Shown here piece by piece: positions 17,016-25,652 of a DNA stretch of 36,724 nucleotides. Below the pieces are notes generated by a model that did no database searches, was not told where the DNA came from, and saw only the letters and a list, made by a program, of their open reading frames with translations. The translations under genes and the position numbers were made by a program. The DNA is from Hydrogenothermaceae bacterium (lineage in GTDB: Bacteria > Aquificota > Aquificia > Aquificales > Hydrogenothermaceae): the NCBI GenBank assembly GCA_015519975.1, contig WIAL01000014.1, positions 1 to 36,724 of the forward strand, in the 5' to 3' direction. Each line of letters begins with the position of its first letter. Within the stretch, counting starts at the first letter, position 1.

Positions 17016-18361
17016 TAATCTACCTCTAATTTGTATTTTTCTTTATAAAGTTCTTTAAATTCTTCTAATTTTTCTTCATATCCTTCTCTTCCCATAAGGG
17101 CATACATAAAGTTTTTACCTTCTTCTACAGCCGGCTGGTCAAAAGGATTAATCTTATATAGATAACCTGAAAATCCTGTTGCCATCTCATACATATAAAT
17201 AAGCATGCCTATATTATAAGGTGAAAGCTTATCCATAGTTATAGTAATGTTCGGCACTTTACTTTTAGTCAATGCAGCCTTAGTTCCAAGAAGTTCTTTT
17301 GTTAGAATATCATGAAGGGTATGGTTTTTAATATAAGAAATATCATTTGGAATATTATCAGATATCTTTAAATCTCTTAAAGGTTTTTCAATGTGTATAA
17401 ACGTTATTATTTTATCTCTCACACCTTCTCTATAAAGCTGAATCTGTGAATGCTGGTCAACTGTCCCAAGAGCTTTTACAGGAGTTTGCCCAAGACCATC
17501 TTTACCTAAACTTTCTGCCCAGAGCTGTCTCCACCAATCTATAAATTTCTCAAGCCTTTCTGCGTAAGGCATCATCACGGCTATGCTTTTTCCTCTTCTC
17601 ATATTAGCAAGATAGTGGATCATTGCTATTAGATATGCAGGGTTATGTTCCACATGCTCTTCAACAGAGCAGATTAAATCCATTTTCTTTGCACCTTCAA
17701 GAATATCGTCAATATCTATTCCTAAACATGCAGATGGAAACAGTCCAACAGGTGTTAAAACTGAAAATCTTCCGCCAACAGGTTTTGGTATATCAAATGT
17801 TTTTACATCATTTTCTTTTGCAAACTTTCTCAAGAATCCTTTCTCAGGGTCTGTTGTAATTACAAGGTGTTTTTGCCAATTTTCAGGAAATTTTTCTTTT
17901 AAAAGATCTAAAACAATGGAAAAATTTGCTATAGTTTCTACCGTTGAACCTGATTTTGATATTACATTAAAAATAGTTTTCTCTATTTCTATTTTCTCTA
18001 GTATAGATGCTACCTTTTCAGGATCAACGTTATCAAGAACGTAAAATTTTGGAAAATCAAATTCGTTATGATTTATCCACGTTAAAGCCTGAAAGAGCAT
18101 TTCTGTTCCAAGTGATGAACCACCAATACCGATTAGAACGAAATAATCAAAATTTTCTCTAACATACTTAGCATATTCTTTTATTTCTGATGTATCCTGA
18201 TAGGGAAGTTTAGCAAAATAAAACTTATTTTCTTTTTCTTTTTGAATTCTTGAATGGGTTTCAACTATAAAGTGTCTAAATGAGTTTAACTCTTCTCTAA
18301 GTATACCGTCCCTTTCTCCAATAATGTCTGCCATTACGTTCGTGTAATCAATTTTTATCAA
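17015..18361 (-). CDS. pgi: Glucose-6-phosphate isomerase
   Basis: Pgi interconverts glucose 6-phosphate and fructose 6-phosphate in gluconeogenesis and glycolysis. The protein has 448 residues, the short type found in Bacillus and Thermotoga rather than the 550-residue E. coli type. Sugar-phosphate-binding motifs are VLIGIGGSSLGTEMLFQAL and NVISKSGSTVETIANF. The catalytic segment is LGTVDQHSQIQLYREG with its His and Gln. The start is TTG (complement at 18359-18361), supported by AGGAGGG about 6 bases upstream. The first 14 bases overlap the end of nfi. It shares a one-base overlap with the pseudo-receiver gene downstream. Confidence 0.95.
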   Translation of the reverse strand: MIKIDYTNVMADIIGERDGILREELNSFRHFIVETHSRIQKEKENKFYFAKLPYQDTSEIKEYAKYVRENFDYFVLIGIGGSSLGTEMLFQALTWINHNEFDFPKFYVLDNVDPEKVASILEKIEIEKTIFNVISKSGSTVETIANFSIVLDLLKEKFPENWQKHLVITTDPEKGFLRKFAKENDVKTFDIPKPVGGRFSVLTPVGLFPSACLGIDIDDILEGAKKMDLICSVEEHVEHNPAYLIAMIHYLANMRRGKSIAVMMPYAERLEKFIDWWRQLWAESLGKDGLGQTPVKALGTVDQHSQIQLYREGVRDKIITFIHIEKPLRDLKISDNIPNDISYIKNHTLHDILTKELLGTKAALTKSKVPNITITMDKLSPYNIGMLIYMYEMATGFSGYLYKINPFDQPAVEEGKNFMYALMGREGYEEKLEEFKELYKEKYKLEVD

Positions 18362-19037
18362 TTTTTTCCCTCCTGTATTTTTGTAAATAATTATGTGCTC
18401 TTCGTGTCGGCTCTGGAAGTTTATATTTATCTACACATTTTAATACTAATTTTAGAGATGATTCTACGGAAATATTGTTTCCTGGAGATACAAATACTGG
18501 ATTTGCATTTTTCTTAGTTCTAACTACGTATCCTCTAAGCTCACCGTCAACATAAACAGGTTTGTATGAAAATTTTTTATTTTCCGGCATTTCAAATTTA
18601 CCAACTAATTTTGATTTTCCAACACCAACAGAAATTTCATCTGTAACAACTCCAAAGTGAGAAGCAATACCCATTTTCCTGGGATGAATTATTCCCATGC
18701 CGTCTACTAAAAAAGCATCTGGTTTTGTTTTAAGTTTTTTATAAGTTTCTAAAATTACAGGAAGTTCTCTATAAGCTAAAAATGTTGGAATATAAGGAAA
18801 ATCTATAATTTTTTCTGCAAAGACAATTTCAACTTCTTTAAAATTATCCTCAATATCCAAGACAACTATACAGGAAATGGCAGTTGTGGGATTTTCCCAA
18901 ATATTTGTAAAAGTTGTATCTATCCCTGCAACTAATTTTATTTCATCTAAAGTTTTTTTATCCTTTAACTTTAATTTTTTTGAAAGGTTTATCTGCTCTT
19001 TTTTTAATTTTTCTATTAAATTTTCATCAATGTACAT
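18348..19037 (-). CDS. nfi: Endonuclease V
   Basis: Endonuclease V nicks DNA at the second phosphodiester bond 3' of deoxyinosine and helps repair deaminated adenine, a common lesion at high temperature. The protein has 229 residues. Metal-binding and lesion-recognition motifs are present: VAGIDTTF with the first Asp, FPYIPTFLAYRELP with the wedge (PYIP) and the YRE glutamate, and LVDGMGIIHPRKMGIASHFG with the second Asp. The usual DGHG/DGNG appears here as DGMG, a mild departure. Its ATG directly follows the proB stop codon and its 3' end overlaps pgi. Confidence 0.92.
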   Translation of the reverse strand: MYIDENLIEKLKKEQINLSKKLKLKDKKTLDEIKLVAGIDTTFTNIWENPTTAISCIVVLDIEDNFKEVEIVFAEKIIDFPYIPTFLAYRELPVILETYKKLKTKPDAFLVDGMGIIHPRKMGIASHFGVVTDEISVGVGKSKLVGKFEMPENKKFSYKPVYVDGELRGYVVRTKKNANPVFVSPGNNISVESSLKLVLKCVDKYKLPEPTRRAHNYLQKYRREKIDKN

Positions 19038-20108
19038 TTAAAATACCACCAGATTATCTCTATGGATAGCCTCTTTTTCTCCCTTTTTACCTATAACTTT
19101 CAGAAGTTCTTTTGAAGAATAGTTAACAATTCCTTTTCCTATTATTTTTCCTTCTTTGTTTTCAATTGCAATTACATTTCCTTTTGAAAAATATCCTTCA
19201 ACTTTTTTTATACCTGCAGGAAGTAAACTTTTACCTTCATAAAGGGCTTTTTCTGCACCTTTATCAATAGTTATTTTTCCTTTTGGTTCTGATAAGAGCG
19301 CTATCCAGCTTTTTTTCCCTTTGTATTTTTTTTCTTGTGGGTGTATAAATGTGCCCTTTATTTTACCTTCAATAATATTTAGAATAATATCCTTTTCTTT
19401 AGGTGCAATTACAACAGGAATTCCATGGCTTACTGCTATTTCTGAAGCCTCAAGTTTGCTTCGCATTCCACCTGTTCCAAACTTTGATTTCGAACTACCT
19501 GCATATTTTAGGGCTTCGTTTATGTCTTTTATTTCTTCTATAAGTTTAGATTCTTGTTTTAATGGGTCTCCTGTATAAACCCCACCAGCAGTTGAAAGTA
19601 TTATTAAAAGGTCGGCATTTGCCAGTACTGAAACATGGGCAGCTAAAAAATCATTATCTCCAAAAACTATTTCTTCTATGGCAACTGTATCATTTTCATT
19701 TATTATTGGAACTACATTCAGTTCAAGTAGTTTTTCAATAGTGTTTTTTGCATATACGTATCTTTTTCTTTCCTTAAGTCCTTCTGTGGTAAGAAGTATC
19801 TGTGCAATTGTTAGATTATTTTTTGAGAAGATTTTATCGTAAAGCTGAATTAAATAAGCCTGTCCTATAGCTGAAATTGCCTGTTTTTCTGTTATGGTTT
19901 TGGGTTTCCTATCTATTCCAAGTTTTTTTATCCCTGCAAGTACGGCTCCTGAAGATACTATTAAAACATCTTTTCCTTTTTCTTTAAGTTTTTTTATCTG
20001 ATATGCTAAATCTTCAATAAAATTTCTATCAATGTCATTATATTTTTCAAGAAGCTGTGAACCTATTTTTATAACTACTCTTTTTTTGTTTTTTAAGGAT
20101 TTTCTCAT
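19038..20108 (-). CDS. proB: Glutamate 5-kinase with PUA domain
   Basis: ProB phosphorylates glutamate to gamma-glutamyl phosphate, the first committed step of proline synthesis. This is a 356-residue protein. The amino-acid kinase domain (1-255) has RVVIKIGSQLLE, VLIVSSGAVLAGIKKLG, NENDTVAIEEIVFGDNDFLA and GTGGMRSKLEASEIAVSHG. The C-terminal PUA domain spans about 268-356 and includes GKITIDKGAEKALYEGKSLL. It is the first gene of the leftward operon. The ProA partner is not in the window. AAAGG precedes the ATG. Confidence 0.96.
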   Translation of the reverse strand: MRKSLKNKKRVVIKIGSQLLEKYNDIDRNFIEDLAYQIKKLKEKGKDVLIVSSGAVLAGIKKLGIDRKPKTITEKQAISAIGQAYLIQLYDKIFSKNNLTIAQILLTTEGLKERKRYVYAKNTIEKLLELNVVPIINENDTVAIEEIVFGDNDFLAAHVSVLANADLLIILSTAGGVYTGDPLKQESKLIEEIKDINEALKYAGSSKSKFGTGGMRSKLEASEIAVSHGIPVVIAPKEKDIILNIIEGKIKGTFIHPQEKKYKGKKSWIALLSEPKGKITIDKGAEKALYEGKSLLPAGIKKVEGYFSKGNVIAIENKEGKIIGKGIVNYSSKELLKVIGKKGEKEAIHRDNLVVF

Positions 20109-20210
20109 TAAATACCTTTAAAGTTATAAATTAGGCTTAATATTATTAATTTACCACTTTTGGAGGAGAATTAGAACAATTATAGAATTGAAAATTAAGA
20201 GGTAAGAATT

Positions 20211-20236
20211 TAAAAATCCCCCGTAACGGGGGGATT
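20211..20236 (-). terminator. Intrinsic terminator of the multicopper oxidase pair
   Basis: On the minus strand AATCCCCC and GGGGGATT form an 8-base-pair stem around a short loop (CGTTAC) followed by TTTTTA. It lies 16 bases after the stop codon of the second cupredoxin gene and before the proB promoter region. Confidence 0.8.
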
Positions 20237-20251
20237 AGAATTATGATTATT

Positions 20252-21217
20252 TTATAATACAGTTATTGTTGTTACAGCTGTGCCAATAACATTTCTACCT
20301 TTGATATCATAATAATCAACTGTTGCATAATATGTTCCAGAAGCAGGCATAGTTAAGAGAATGTCGTATCTTTCTCCTGGAGAAATATAAAGAGATGTTT
20401 TTGTAAGAGGCTGTGGTAGAGGTCTTCCATCAGAAGCAACTACATCAAATGAAAGTCCTCCCATTTTAACAACAGCAGGCTGATATGAAGTTTGATTTAA
20501 TCTAATCAATACTGTTTGTCCTGCAGGAGCTGAAATTGCAACAGTTGAATCATTAAATAAATTGCTTCCATCTACTCCGTTTATTAAGAAATATTTTGGG
20601 TTATATCTAACTGTTCCTGCTCCACTTACGCGCTGTGTATGCCATGAAGGATCAACTGTCCCGAGCTGCCATACATACTCTTTATCAAAGGAAGGTCCAC
20701 CATCCCAGATTGTAGTTAAACTACCGCTTGCCGGTCTTACAATAATAGTTCCAAACATACTCATTTCATAGTGTAAAACTGTATCAACGTGACAGTGATA
20801 TTGATAAGTCCCGGCATGTGGAGCTTTAAATGTGTAAGTATAGCTTGTTCCTAAACTTGTATATCCATCTACTCTTCCAAAATTACCCATCGGCCTTCCT
20901 ACATAGCCAGAAGTTGAAGGAACACCATCATTTGCCTGGTCAACATCAAGTCCATGTAAGTGAATTGTATGTGGCATTCCTGAGAATAAAGTTATTTCAG
21001 CTATATTTCCCTCTGTAACTTCAATAACAGGTCCTCCCCATTGTCTATCTCCGTTAAATCCGCTTCCAAAATACCATGTTCTAACACTTGTTCCGTCTGA
21101 TAAGTTAATTGAACCATCCATTCTTGCTCTAACTGTAACTATATCCGGACCTTCAAAAGCAAAAGTTCTTACTCCTGAAGTAGTTGTTGTTCCTCCACCA
21201 TTATTTCTTCTTCCCAT
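20252..21217 (-). CDS. Multicopper oxidase half B: two cupredoxin domains, no signal peptide
   Basis: This is a 321-residue protein of two cupredoxin domains. Domain 1 carries the complete C-terminal-type copper set of multicopper oxidases. HTIHLHG has H83, H86 and H88 in HxxHxH. HCHVDTVLHYEM has H141, C142, H143, H149 and M152, and supplies the type 1 copper Cys-His-Met and half of the trinuclear site. Domain 2 (from about 175) has a cupredoxin pattern but no copper histidines. The start MGRRNNGGG is fixed by GGAGGT just upstream. No hydrophobic segment follows it, so the protein has no export signal of its own. It lies 45 bases after half A, which has a Tat signal and the complementary histidines. 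An oxidase formed by both is inferred; the substrate is unknown. Confidence 0.82.
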   Translation of the reverse strand: MGRRNNGGGTTTTSGVRTFAFEGPDIVTVRARMDGSINLSDGTSVRTWYFGSGFNGDRQWGGPVIEVTEGNIAEITLFSGMPHTIHLHGLDVDQANDGVPSTSGYVGRPMGNFGRVDGYTSLGTSYTYTFKAPHAGTYQYHCHVDTVLHYEMSMFGTIIVRPASGSLTTIWDGGPSFDKEYVWQLGTVDPSWHTQRVSGAGTVRYNPKYFLINGVDGSNLFNDSTVAISAPAGQTVLIRLNQTSYQPAVVKMGGLSFDVVASDGRPLPQPLTKTSLYISPGERYDILLTMPASGTYYATVDYYDIKGRNVIGTAVTTITVL

Positions 21218-21262
21218 TTTATCTATACCTCCTAAATTTTCAAAATTTAAAGTTAAAAATTT

Positions 21263-22204
21263 TTAAGAAGCAAGCATTACAATTAATCCACCGCCATATG
21301 GGTTAACATAAACTCCATTGGCAGTAACACCGGGAACATAATGAGTATGAAGTGGATATGCTCCAGCCTGTATGACAGGTAAAATAACATCTACGCACTC
21401 TCCAACACCTACATTAATAGTATCTTTGTCAATAACATCTGTTACAGGAGTTCTATTCCTTGAAATGACGTTTACATGATATCCGTGAAAATGCATAGGA
21501 TAAATAATAGTTCCACCATTCATTAATCTAATTGCCACATTTTCTCCAACATTCATAGCAATTAAAGTATCACCATCAGATTTTGTATCTGGATAAGAAA
21601 GCCCATTTACAGTATAATAATTAGGTAGATAATCATCTATATTGTAAGTTCCTCCATTTGCTATAGCTGCGTTTAATCTATCATCATAGTCCTGTAAAAA
21701 TATTGTGTACTGTCTGTCAAAAGCAGGCCCTCCCTGGTATAATGTACTTGAACCATCAGCTGGCATAACCACCATAGGGCCTGCTAATCCCATAGCTTTT
21801 CCAATAAATCCATTTGCTGTATCACAGTAAACATAACTTCCTGCTGCTGGAGCAGTAAAAGTAAGTAAATAACTATCTCCAGGGTTTATATTTGGAGTTT
21901 GTATTGATGTCCCTTCAACTGTAAAATTAATGGGTCTGTCAAGATTATTTTGAATTGTTAAATTAACAGTATCTCCTTCAAGTAAAACCATTCCTGAAGG
22001 TAAAACTCCCGGTCCTTTACCATTTGGATCTGTAAACTGCCATACGTAAAGTGTGTTTTCATCTACCATTGTTTTTTGTGCACCTTCAGCTATCAAAGTT
22101 ATATCTACAGTAGCTGCAGATGCTCGCTTTGGAGCTAATGTGAGCCCTGAAGCCATAAATGCCATGGCCCCTAAACTTGTTTTGATGAAATCTCTTCTGT
22201 TCAT
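21263..22204 (-). CDS. Multicopper oxidase half A: Tat-exported two-cupredoxin protein
   Basis: This 313-residue protein begins MNRRDFIKTSLGAMAFMASG, a classical twin-arginine signal with probable cleavage after ASA near residue 30. Cupredoxin domain 1 lacks copper histidines. Domain 2 has MHFHGYHVNV (H238, H240, H243) and YPLHTHYVPG (H286, H288). This is the HxH/HxH set found in the N-terminal domain of multicopper oxidases, and the type 1 Cys is missing (HTH instead of HCH). Alone it could not hold a full type 1 plus trinuclear centre. The gene precedes half B, which carries exactly the missing motifs. GGAGGT precedes the ATG. Folding with copper in the cytoplasm before Tat export would suit a preassembled complex. 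Confidence 0.82.
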   Translation of the reverse strand: MNRRDFIKTSLGAMAFMASGLTLAPKRASAATVDITLIAEGAQKTMVDENTLYVWQFTDPNGKGPGVLPSGMVLLEGDTVNLTIQNNLDRPINFTVEGTSIQTPNINPGDSYLLTFTAPAAGSYVYCDTANGFIGKAMGLAGPMVVMPADGSSTLYQGGPAFDRQYTIFLQDYDDRLNAAIANGGTYNIDDYLPNYYTVNGLSYPDTKSDGDTLIAMNVGENVAIRLMNGGTIIYPMHFHGYHVNVISRNRTPVTDVIDKDTINVGVGECVDVILPVIQAGAYPLHTHYVPGVTANGVYVNPYGGGLIVMLAS

Positions 22205-22575
22205 ACTAATACCTCCTAAAAATGATTTTTGGGGTTTTTATTTTTGAGAATTTAATTTTTTGCGAAGAGTTGTGATTTGAATTTTTTAAATTAAAATTTG
22301 CAATATAAATAAGGAATATTAATACTGCCACTGCAAACCCACCTTTTTAATTTTTTGTAAATTTCAACAAAATACTAACGTATTTTTTTATATTTTTTAT
22401 AAAAACTATATATCTATATTTAACATATATAGTATGATTGTTAACATTGAATATATAAAATATAGATAGTATAATTATATATTAATTGAGTTTGTGGATA
22501 TTGTTGGTATGTAATAACTAAGTTAATTTATAAAAATATTAATTAAACAATTTATTTCTAACATAAAATTTTTAA
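22205..22575 (-). promoter_or_regulatory. AT-rich upstream region of the multicopper oxidase pair
   Basis: These 371 bases contain no convincing gene. They must carry the leftward promoter of the oxidase pair and the downstream flank of trmI. A 9-base perfect inverted repeat, ACTATATAT (22405-22413) and ATATATAGT (22425-22433), is the clearest element. TATATT-like -10 candidates occur around 22300, but no well-spaced -35 goes with them. Confidence 0.4.
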
Positions 22576-23337
22576 TTAAAACCCCTTTTTTGCAAAGATT
22601 AAATATCCTGTATGGGCGACCATTCTATCTTCTGGTCGCAGTCTGTCAGGTACAGGCTTATAATGCCTTTCAAGAAGTTCAACAACCTCTAAATCTAAAA
22701 AGTTATGTTCTTTCAAGGCAGTTAAAGTCATTGAAACCTGATTTGTAGTAGGTACTAAAAAACCAATGGCTGCACCATTTTTTAACGAATTTTTGATATT
22801 TTCTATATAGAGCCACGGTTCTCTAACATCTATAAATCCAGTATCAAAAAAATCTTCAGGAAGTTTTTCTTCAAGGGATTGGTGTTTTATTTCTACAAAT
22901 TTATCTAAATTTGCAAGTTTTAAATTTTCATAAGCCTGTTTTATGTATTTTTCTTCCCTTTCAAATGCATAAATTTTTCCTGTAGGCTTTACGGCATTTG
23001 CCATAACAATAGTTAGTGCAGCACTTCCAACTCCGCTTTCTAAAACTTTCATACCATCTGTTATACCAAGTTTTAAAGTGATAAAGGCAGAGTCTTTAGG
23101 ATATATTATCTGTGTTTGTCTTTTTATTCCATACATTATTATTTCAAAAAGTGTTGGTTTTAAAACAAAAAATTTTTCTCCTGTGTGGGTCTGGATAATA
23201 TCTCCAAATTTTTTCCCTATAAGCTGGTTCAAATCTATATTACCTTTATGTGTCGAAAATATCTTGTCCTTTTCAACTTTTATAAAAAATGAGTTTTTTT
23301 TGCCTTTTAAATGGACTGTATTTCCTTCTTTTATCAA
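22576..23337 (-). CDS. trmI: tRNA (adenine-58-N1)-methyltransferase
   Basis: TrmI methylates A58 in the T loop of tRNAs, a modification needed for tRNA stability in thermophiles. The protein has 253 residues. The small N-terminal beta domain is followed by TQIIYPKDSAFITLKLGI and the SAM-binding loop VLESGVGSAALTIVMA (about 93-108), then YAFEREEKY and FIDVREPW. The C-terminal EDRMVAHTGYLIFAKK is typical of the family. The start codon is TTG (complement at 23335-23337), with AGAGGTGA upstream. It is divergent from the helicase gene. Confidence 0.93.
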   Translation of the reverse strand: MIKEGNTVHLKGKKNSFFIKVEKDKIFSTHKGNIDLNQLIGKKFGDIIQTHTGEKFFVLKPTLFEIIMYGIKRQTQIIYPKDSAFITLKLGITDGMKVLESGVGSAALTIVMANAVKPTGKIYAFEREEKYIKQAYENLKLANLDKFVEIKHQSLEEKLPEDFFDTGFIDVREPWLYIENIKNSLKNGAAIGFLVPTTNQVSMTLTALKEHNFLDLEVVELLERHYKPVPDRLRPEDRMVAHTGYLIFAKKGF

Positions 23338-23405
23338 TTTATCACCTCTGGTTTATGTTAAACTTATGAAAAATAAATTAGATTAATATTTTAACGGATT
23401 TTCAA

Positions 23406-25382
23406 ATGAGCAGGAAAAAAATAGTATTTAAAGATAAAAAAGAGTATAAAGATCATTTTTCAAAGCTTATAGAACTTGAAAGACAGGCAGAAAAAGAATT
23501 TCATCTTAATGAAATTAAAAATTTAACAGGAAAAGAAAGGGAAAAAAAGGGAAGAGCAGTTTTAAATTTAAAGGCAGTTTTTATTGGAGAGTTCATAGGA
23601 GGCTTCCTTGTTTACAAATTTTTTAGAGATGACATGCCCCAGCATCAGATAAATGTTGGAGATGTAGTTCTTATAAGCAGAAAACATCCTTTGAAAGATG
23701 GAGTAGAAGCAACTGTTTTTGAAAAAGGAAAAAATTACATAACGGTTTTGATTGGTCAAAAAATCTCTGCAGGTAAAAACTATAGAATAGATTTATATGT
23801 AAATGACATTACATTCAAAAGAATGCTGGCAAGTTTAGAATTTTTTGAAAAAGGATATTCATTATTTGATGATGAAATAGTTTTAGGGCATAAAAGTCCA
23901 TCTTTTGAAGAAAAAAATGAAAAGCTTGAAATCTTTAATAAAAACTTAAATAAATATCAGATAGAAGCTGTAGAAAAAGCAGTAAAAGCAAAACAGCTTT
24001 TCCTGATACACGGTCCTCCCGGAACAGGAAAGACAACTACTTTGTCAGAAGTGATATATCAGCATGTGAAAAAAGGTTATAAGTGTCTTGCAACAGCAGA
24101 CAGCAATACTGCCGTAGATAACGTAGCAGAAAAACTTGTAGATATGAATATTGAAATAGTAAGAATTGGACATCCTGCAAGACTTAGAGAAGAACTTTTA
24201 AACCAATCCCTTGATATGAAAATAGAACAACATCTAGAGTATCAAAAAATAAGAGAAATAAACAATAAAATTAACGATTTAAAACTACAACAAGAAGAAT
24301 TTATAAAGCCAACTGCACAAAGAAGAAGGGGACTTTCATACGATGAAATTTTAAAATATGCAAAAGAAGGAAAAAAAGTTAGAGGATACAAGGTAGAAAA
24401 ATTAAAGTCAATGGCCAATTGGATAGAACTTCAAAATCAGATAAAAAAACTTGTAGAAGAAAGACAAAAAATAGAAGAAAAAATCATAAATGAGATAATA
24501 GAAAATTCACAGGTTGTACTATCAACAAACACAGGAAGTCAGTCAGATTTTTTAAGGGATTATAGTTTTGATGTTATATTCATAGATGAAGCAGCACAGG
24601 CAACAGAACCTTCATGCCTTATGCCATTAATAAAAGGAAGAAAAGTGGTTATGGCAGGTGACCACAAACAACTCCCTCCAACTATTTTACATCCTGAAGC
24701 TAAAGATTTATCTTTTACAATGTTTGAAAGATTTACATATTTATATCCTGAAGTTAAATACATGCTGAAAATCCAGTACAGAATGAATGAAAAAATTATG
24801 AAATTTTCATCTCAGGAATTTTATAACAATGAATTAATAGCAGATGAATCAGTAAAAAATATAAAACTTTCAGATATTACAGGTAAAACAGGTAATGACC
24901 CTATTACAGATGATACACCTATAGTTTTTGTAGATACGGAGGGTAAATTTTTAGAAAAGAGAAAAAAAGGAAGTCAGTCCAAGTATAATCCAGAAGAGGC
25001 AAAGCTTGTAAAACTTATTACGCAAAAACTAATAGAAATTGGAGTAAATCCTTCAGATATCGGAATAATAACTCCTTATAAAGATCACGAAGATTATTTA
25101 AAAAAACTTATAAAAAATGTTGAAATAAAAACAGTTGACGGTTTTCAGGGAAGGGAGAAAGAAGTGATAATCATTTCTTTAGTCCGTTCAAATCCAGAAG
25201 AGGAAATAGGATTTTTAGATGATATTAGAAGATTAAATGTTGCGCTGACAAGAGCAAAAAGGAAGTTAATAATTGTTGGAGATGTTAATACATTAAAATC
25301 TAATAGAATATATAACAAACTTATCAATTATATAAAAGAAAACGGGAAGTTAACTACCTTCCCATCTGTCATGAAAACGTGA
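23406..25382 (+). CDS. Superfamily 1 DNA/RNA helicase (IGHMBP2/UPF1-like)
   Basis: This is a 658-residue SF1B helicase. The N-terminal part (about 1-175) includes a beta-barrel-like region. The Walker A motif HGPPGTGKTTT is near residue 202-212. The first core is interrupted by a charged helical insertion (about 275-365). Motif II is IDEAAQATEPS (about 392), motif III is GDHKQLPPT, and motifs V-VI are TVDGFQGREKEVIIISLVRS and RRLNVALTRAKRK. This belongs to the IGHMBP2/Dna2-like branch found in Aquificota, archaea and some thermophiles; the substrate (DNA or RNA) is not known. The ribosome site is weak. The last 33 bases overlap the 3' end of the convergent small membrane protein gene. Confidence 0.9.
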   Translation: MSRKKIVFKDKKEYKDHFSKLIELERQAEKEFHLNEIKNLTGKEREKKGRAVLNLKAVFIGEFIGGFLVYKFFRDDMPQHQINVGDVVLISRKHPLKDGVEATVFEKGKNYITVLIGQKISAGKNYRIDLYVNDITFKRMLASLEFFEKGYSLFDDEIVLGHKSPSFEEKNEKLEIFNKNLNKYQIEAVEKAVKAKQLFLIHGPPGTGKTTTLSEVIYQHVKKGYKCLATADSNTAVDNVAEKLVDMNIEIVRIGHPARLREELLNQSLDMKIEQHLEYQKIREINNKINDLKLQQEEFIKPTAQRRRGLSYDEILKYAKEGKKVRGYKVEKLKSMANWIELQNQIKKLVEERQKIEEKIINEIIENSQVVLSTNTGSQSDFLRDYSFDVIFIDEAAQATEPSCLMPLIKGRKVVMAGDHKQLPPTILHPEAKDLSFTMFERFTYLYPEVKYMLKIQYRMNEKIMKFSSQEFYNNELIADESVKNIKLSDITGKTGNDPITDDTPIVFVDTEGKFLEKRKKGSQSKYNPEEAKLVKLITQKLIEIGVNPSDIGIITPYKDHEDYLKKLIKNVEIKTVDGFQGREKEVIIISLVRSNPEEEIGFLDDIRRLNVALTRAKRKLIIVGDVNTLKSNRIYNKLINYIKENGKLTTFPSVMKT

Positions 25383-25652
25383 AACAAACCACCACATACC
25401 TTGTGGTACGAATAAATATACAACTGCACTAAAAATCACTATGCTTTTCCAAAAAAAAGAGAGAAAATCAGGTAAAACCATAAATACTGCAAAAATAAAT
25501 TGAAGAACTGCAAATATATACGAAATTTTTTCAAATTTTTTAATTTTGCTTATTTTTGAAAACCCATAGAGAAGCGTATAAATTCCAGCAAAAAGCACCA
25601 TAAAGAAACCAGACAGCATAATTAATGTTATATTTCCTAATACCTCATGCAT
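25350..25652 (-). CDS. Small three-helix membrane protein of the nor operon
   Basis: This is a 100-residue protein with three predicted membrane segments: about residues 6-30, 44-62 and 67-88. It ends in MWWFVSRFHDRWEGS. The start overlaps the norB stop codon by eight bases (ATGCATGA), so it is translated together with norB and is probably a partner or assembly factor of nitric oxide reductase. There are no heme- or metal-binding motifs and I do not recognise the family. It does not resemble NorD, NorE or NorQ. The last 33 bases overlap the end of the helicase gene on the other strand. Confidence 0.72.
   Translation of the reverse strand: MHEVLGNITLIMLSGFFMVLFAGIYTLLYGFSKISKIKKFEKISYIFAVLQFIFAVFMVLPDFLSFFWKSIVIFSAVVYLFVPQGMWWFVSRFHDRWEGS

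Noticed and set aside
20252-22204. One multicopper oxidase gene broken by a frameshift
   Set aside because: Protein A ends cleanly and protein B starts after its own GGAGGT site with a new N-terminus. There is a 45-base untranslated gap, and no bridging frame is visible.
22280-22345. Sigma-54 promoter for the multicopper oxidase pair (TGGCAG on the minus strand)
   Set aside because: No TTGC element stands at the required spacing downstream of TGGCAG.
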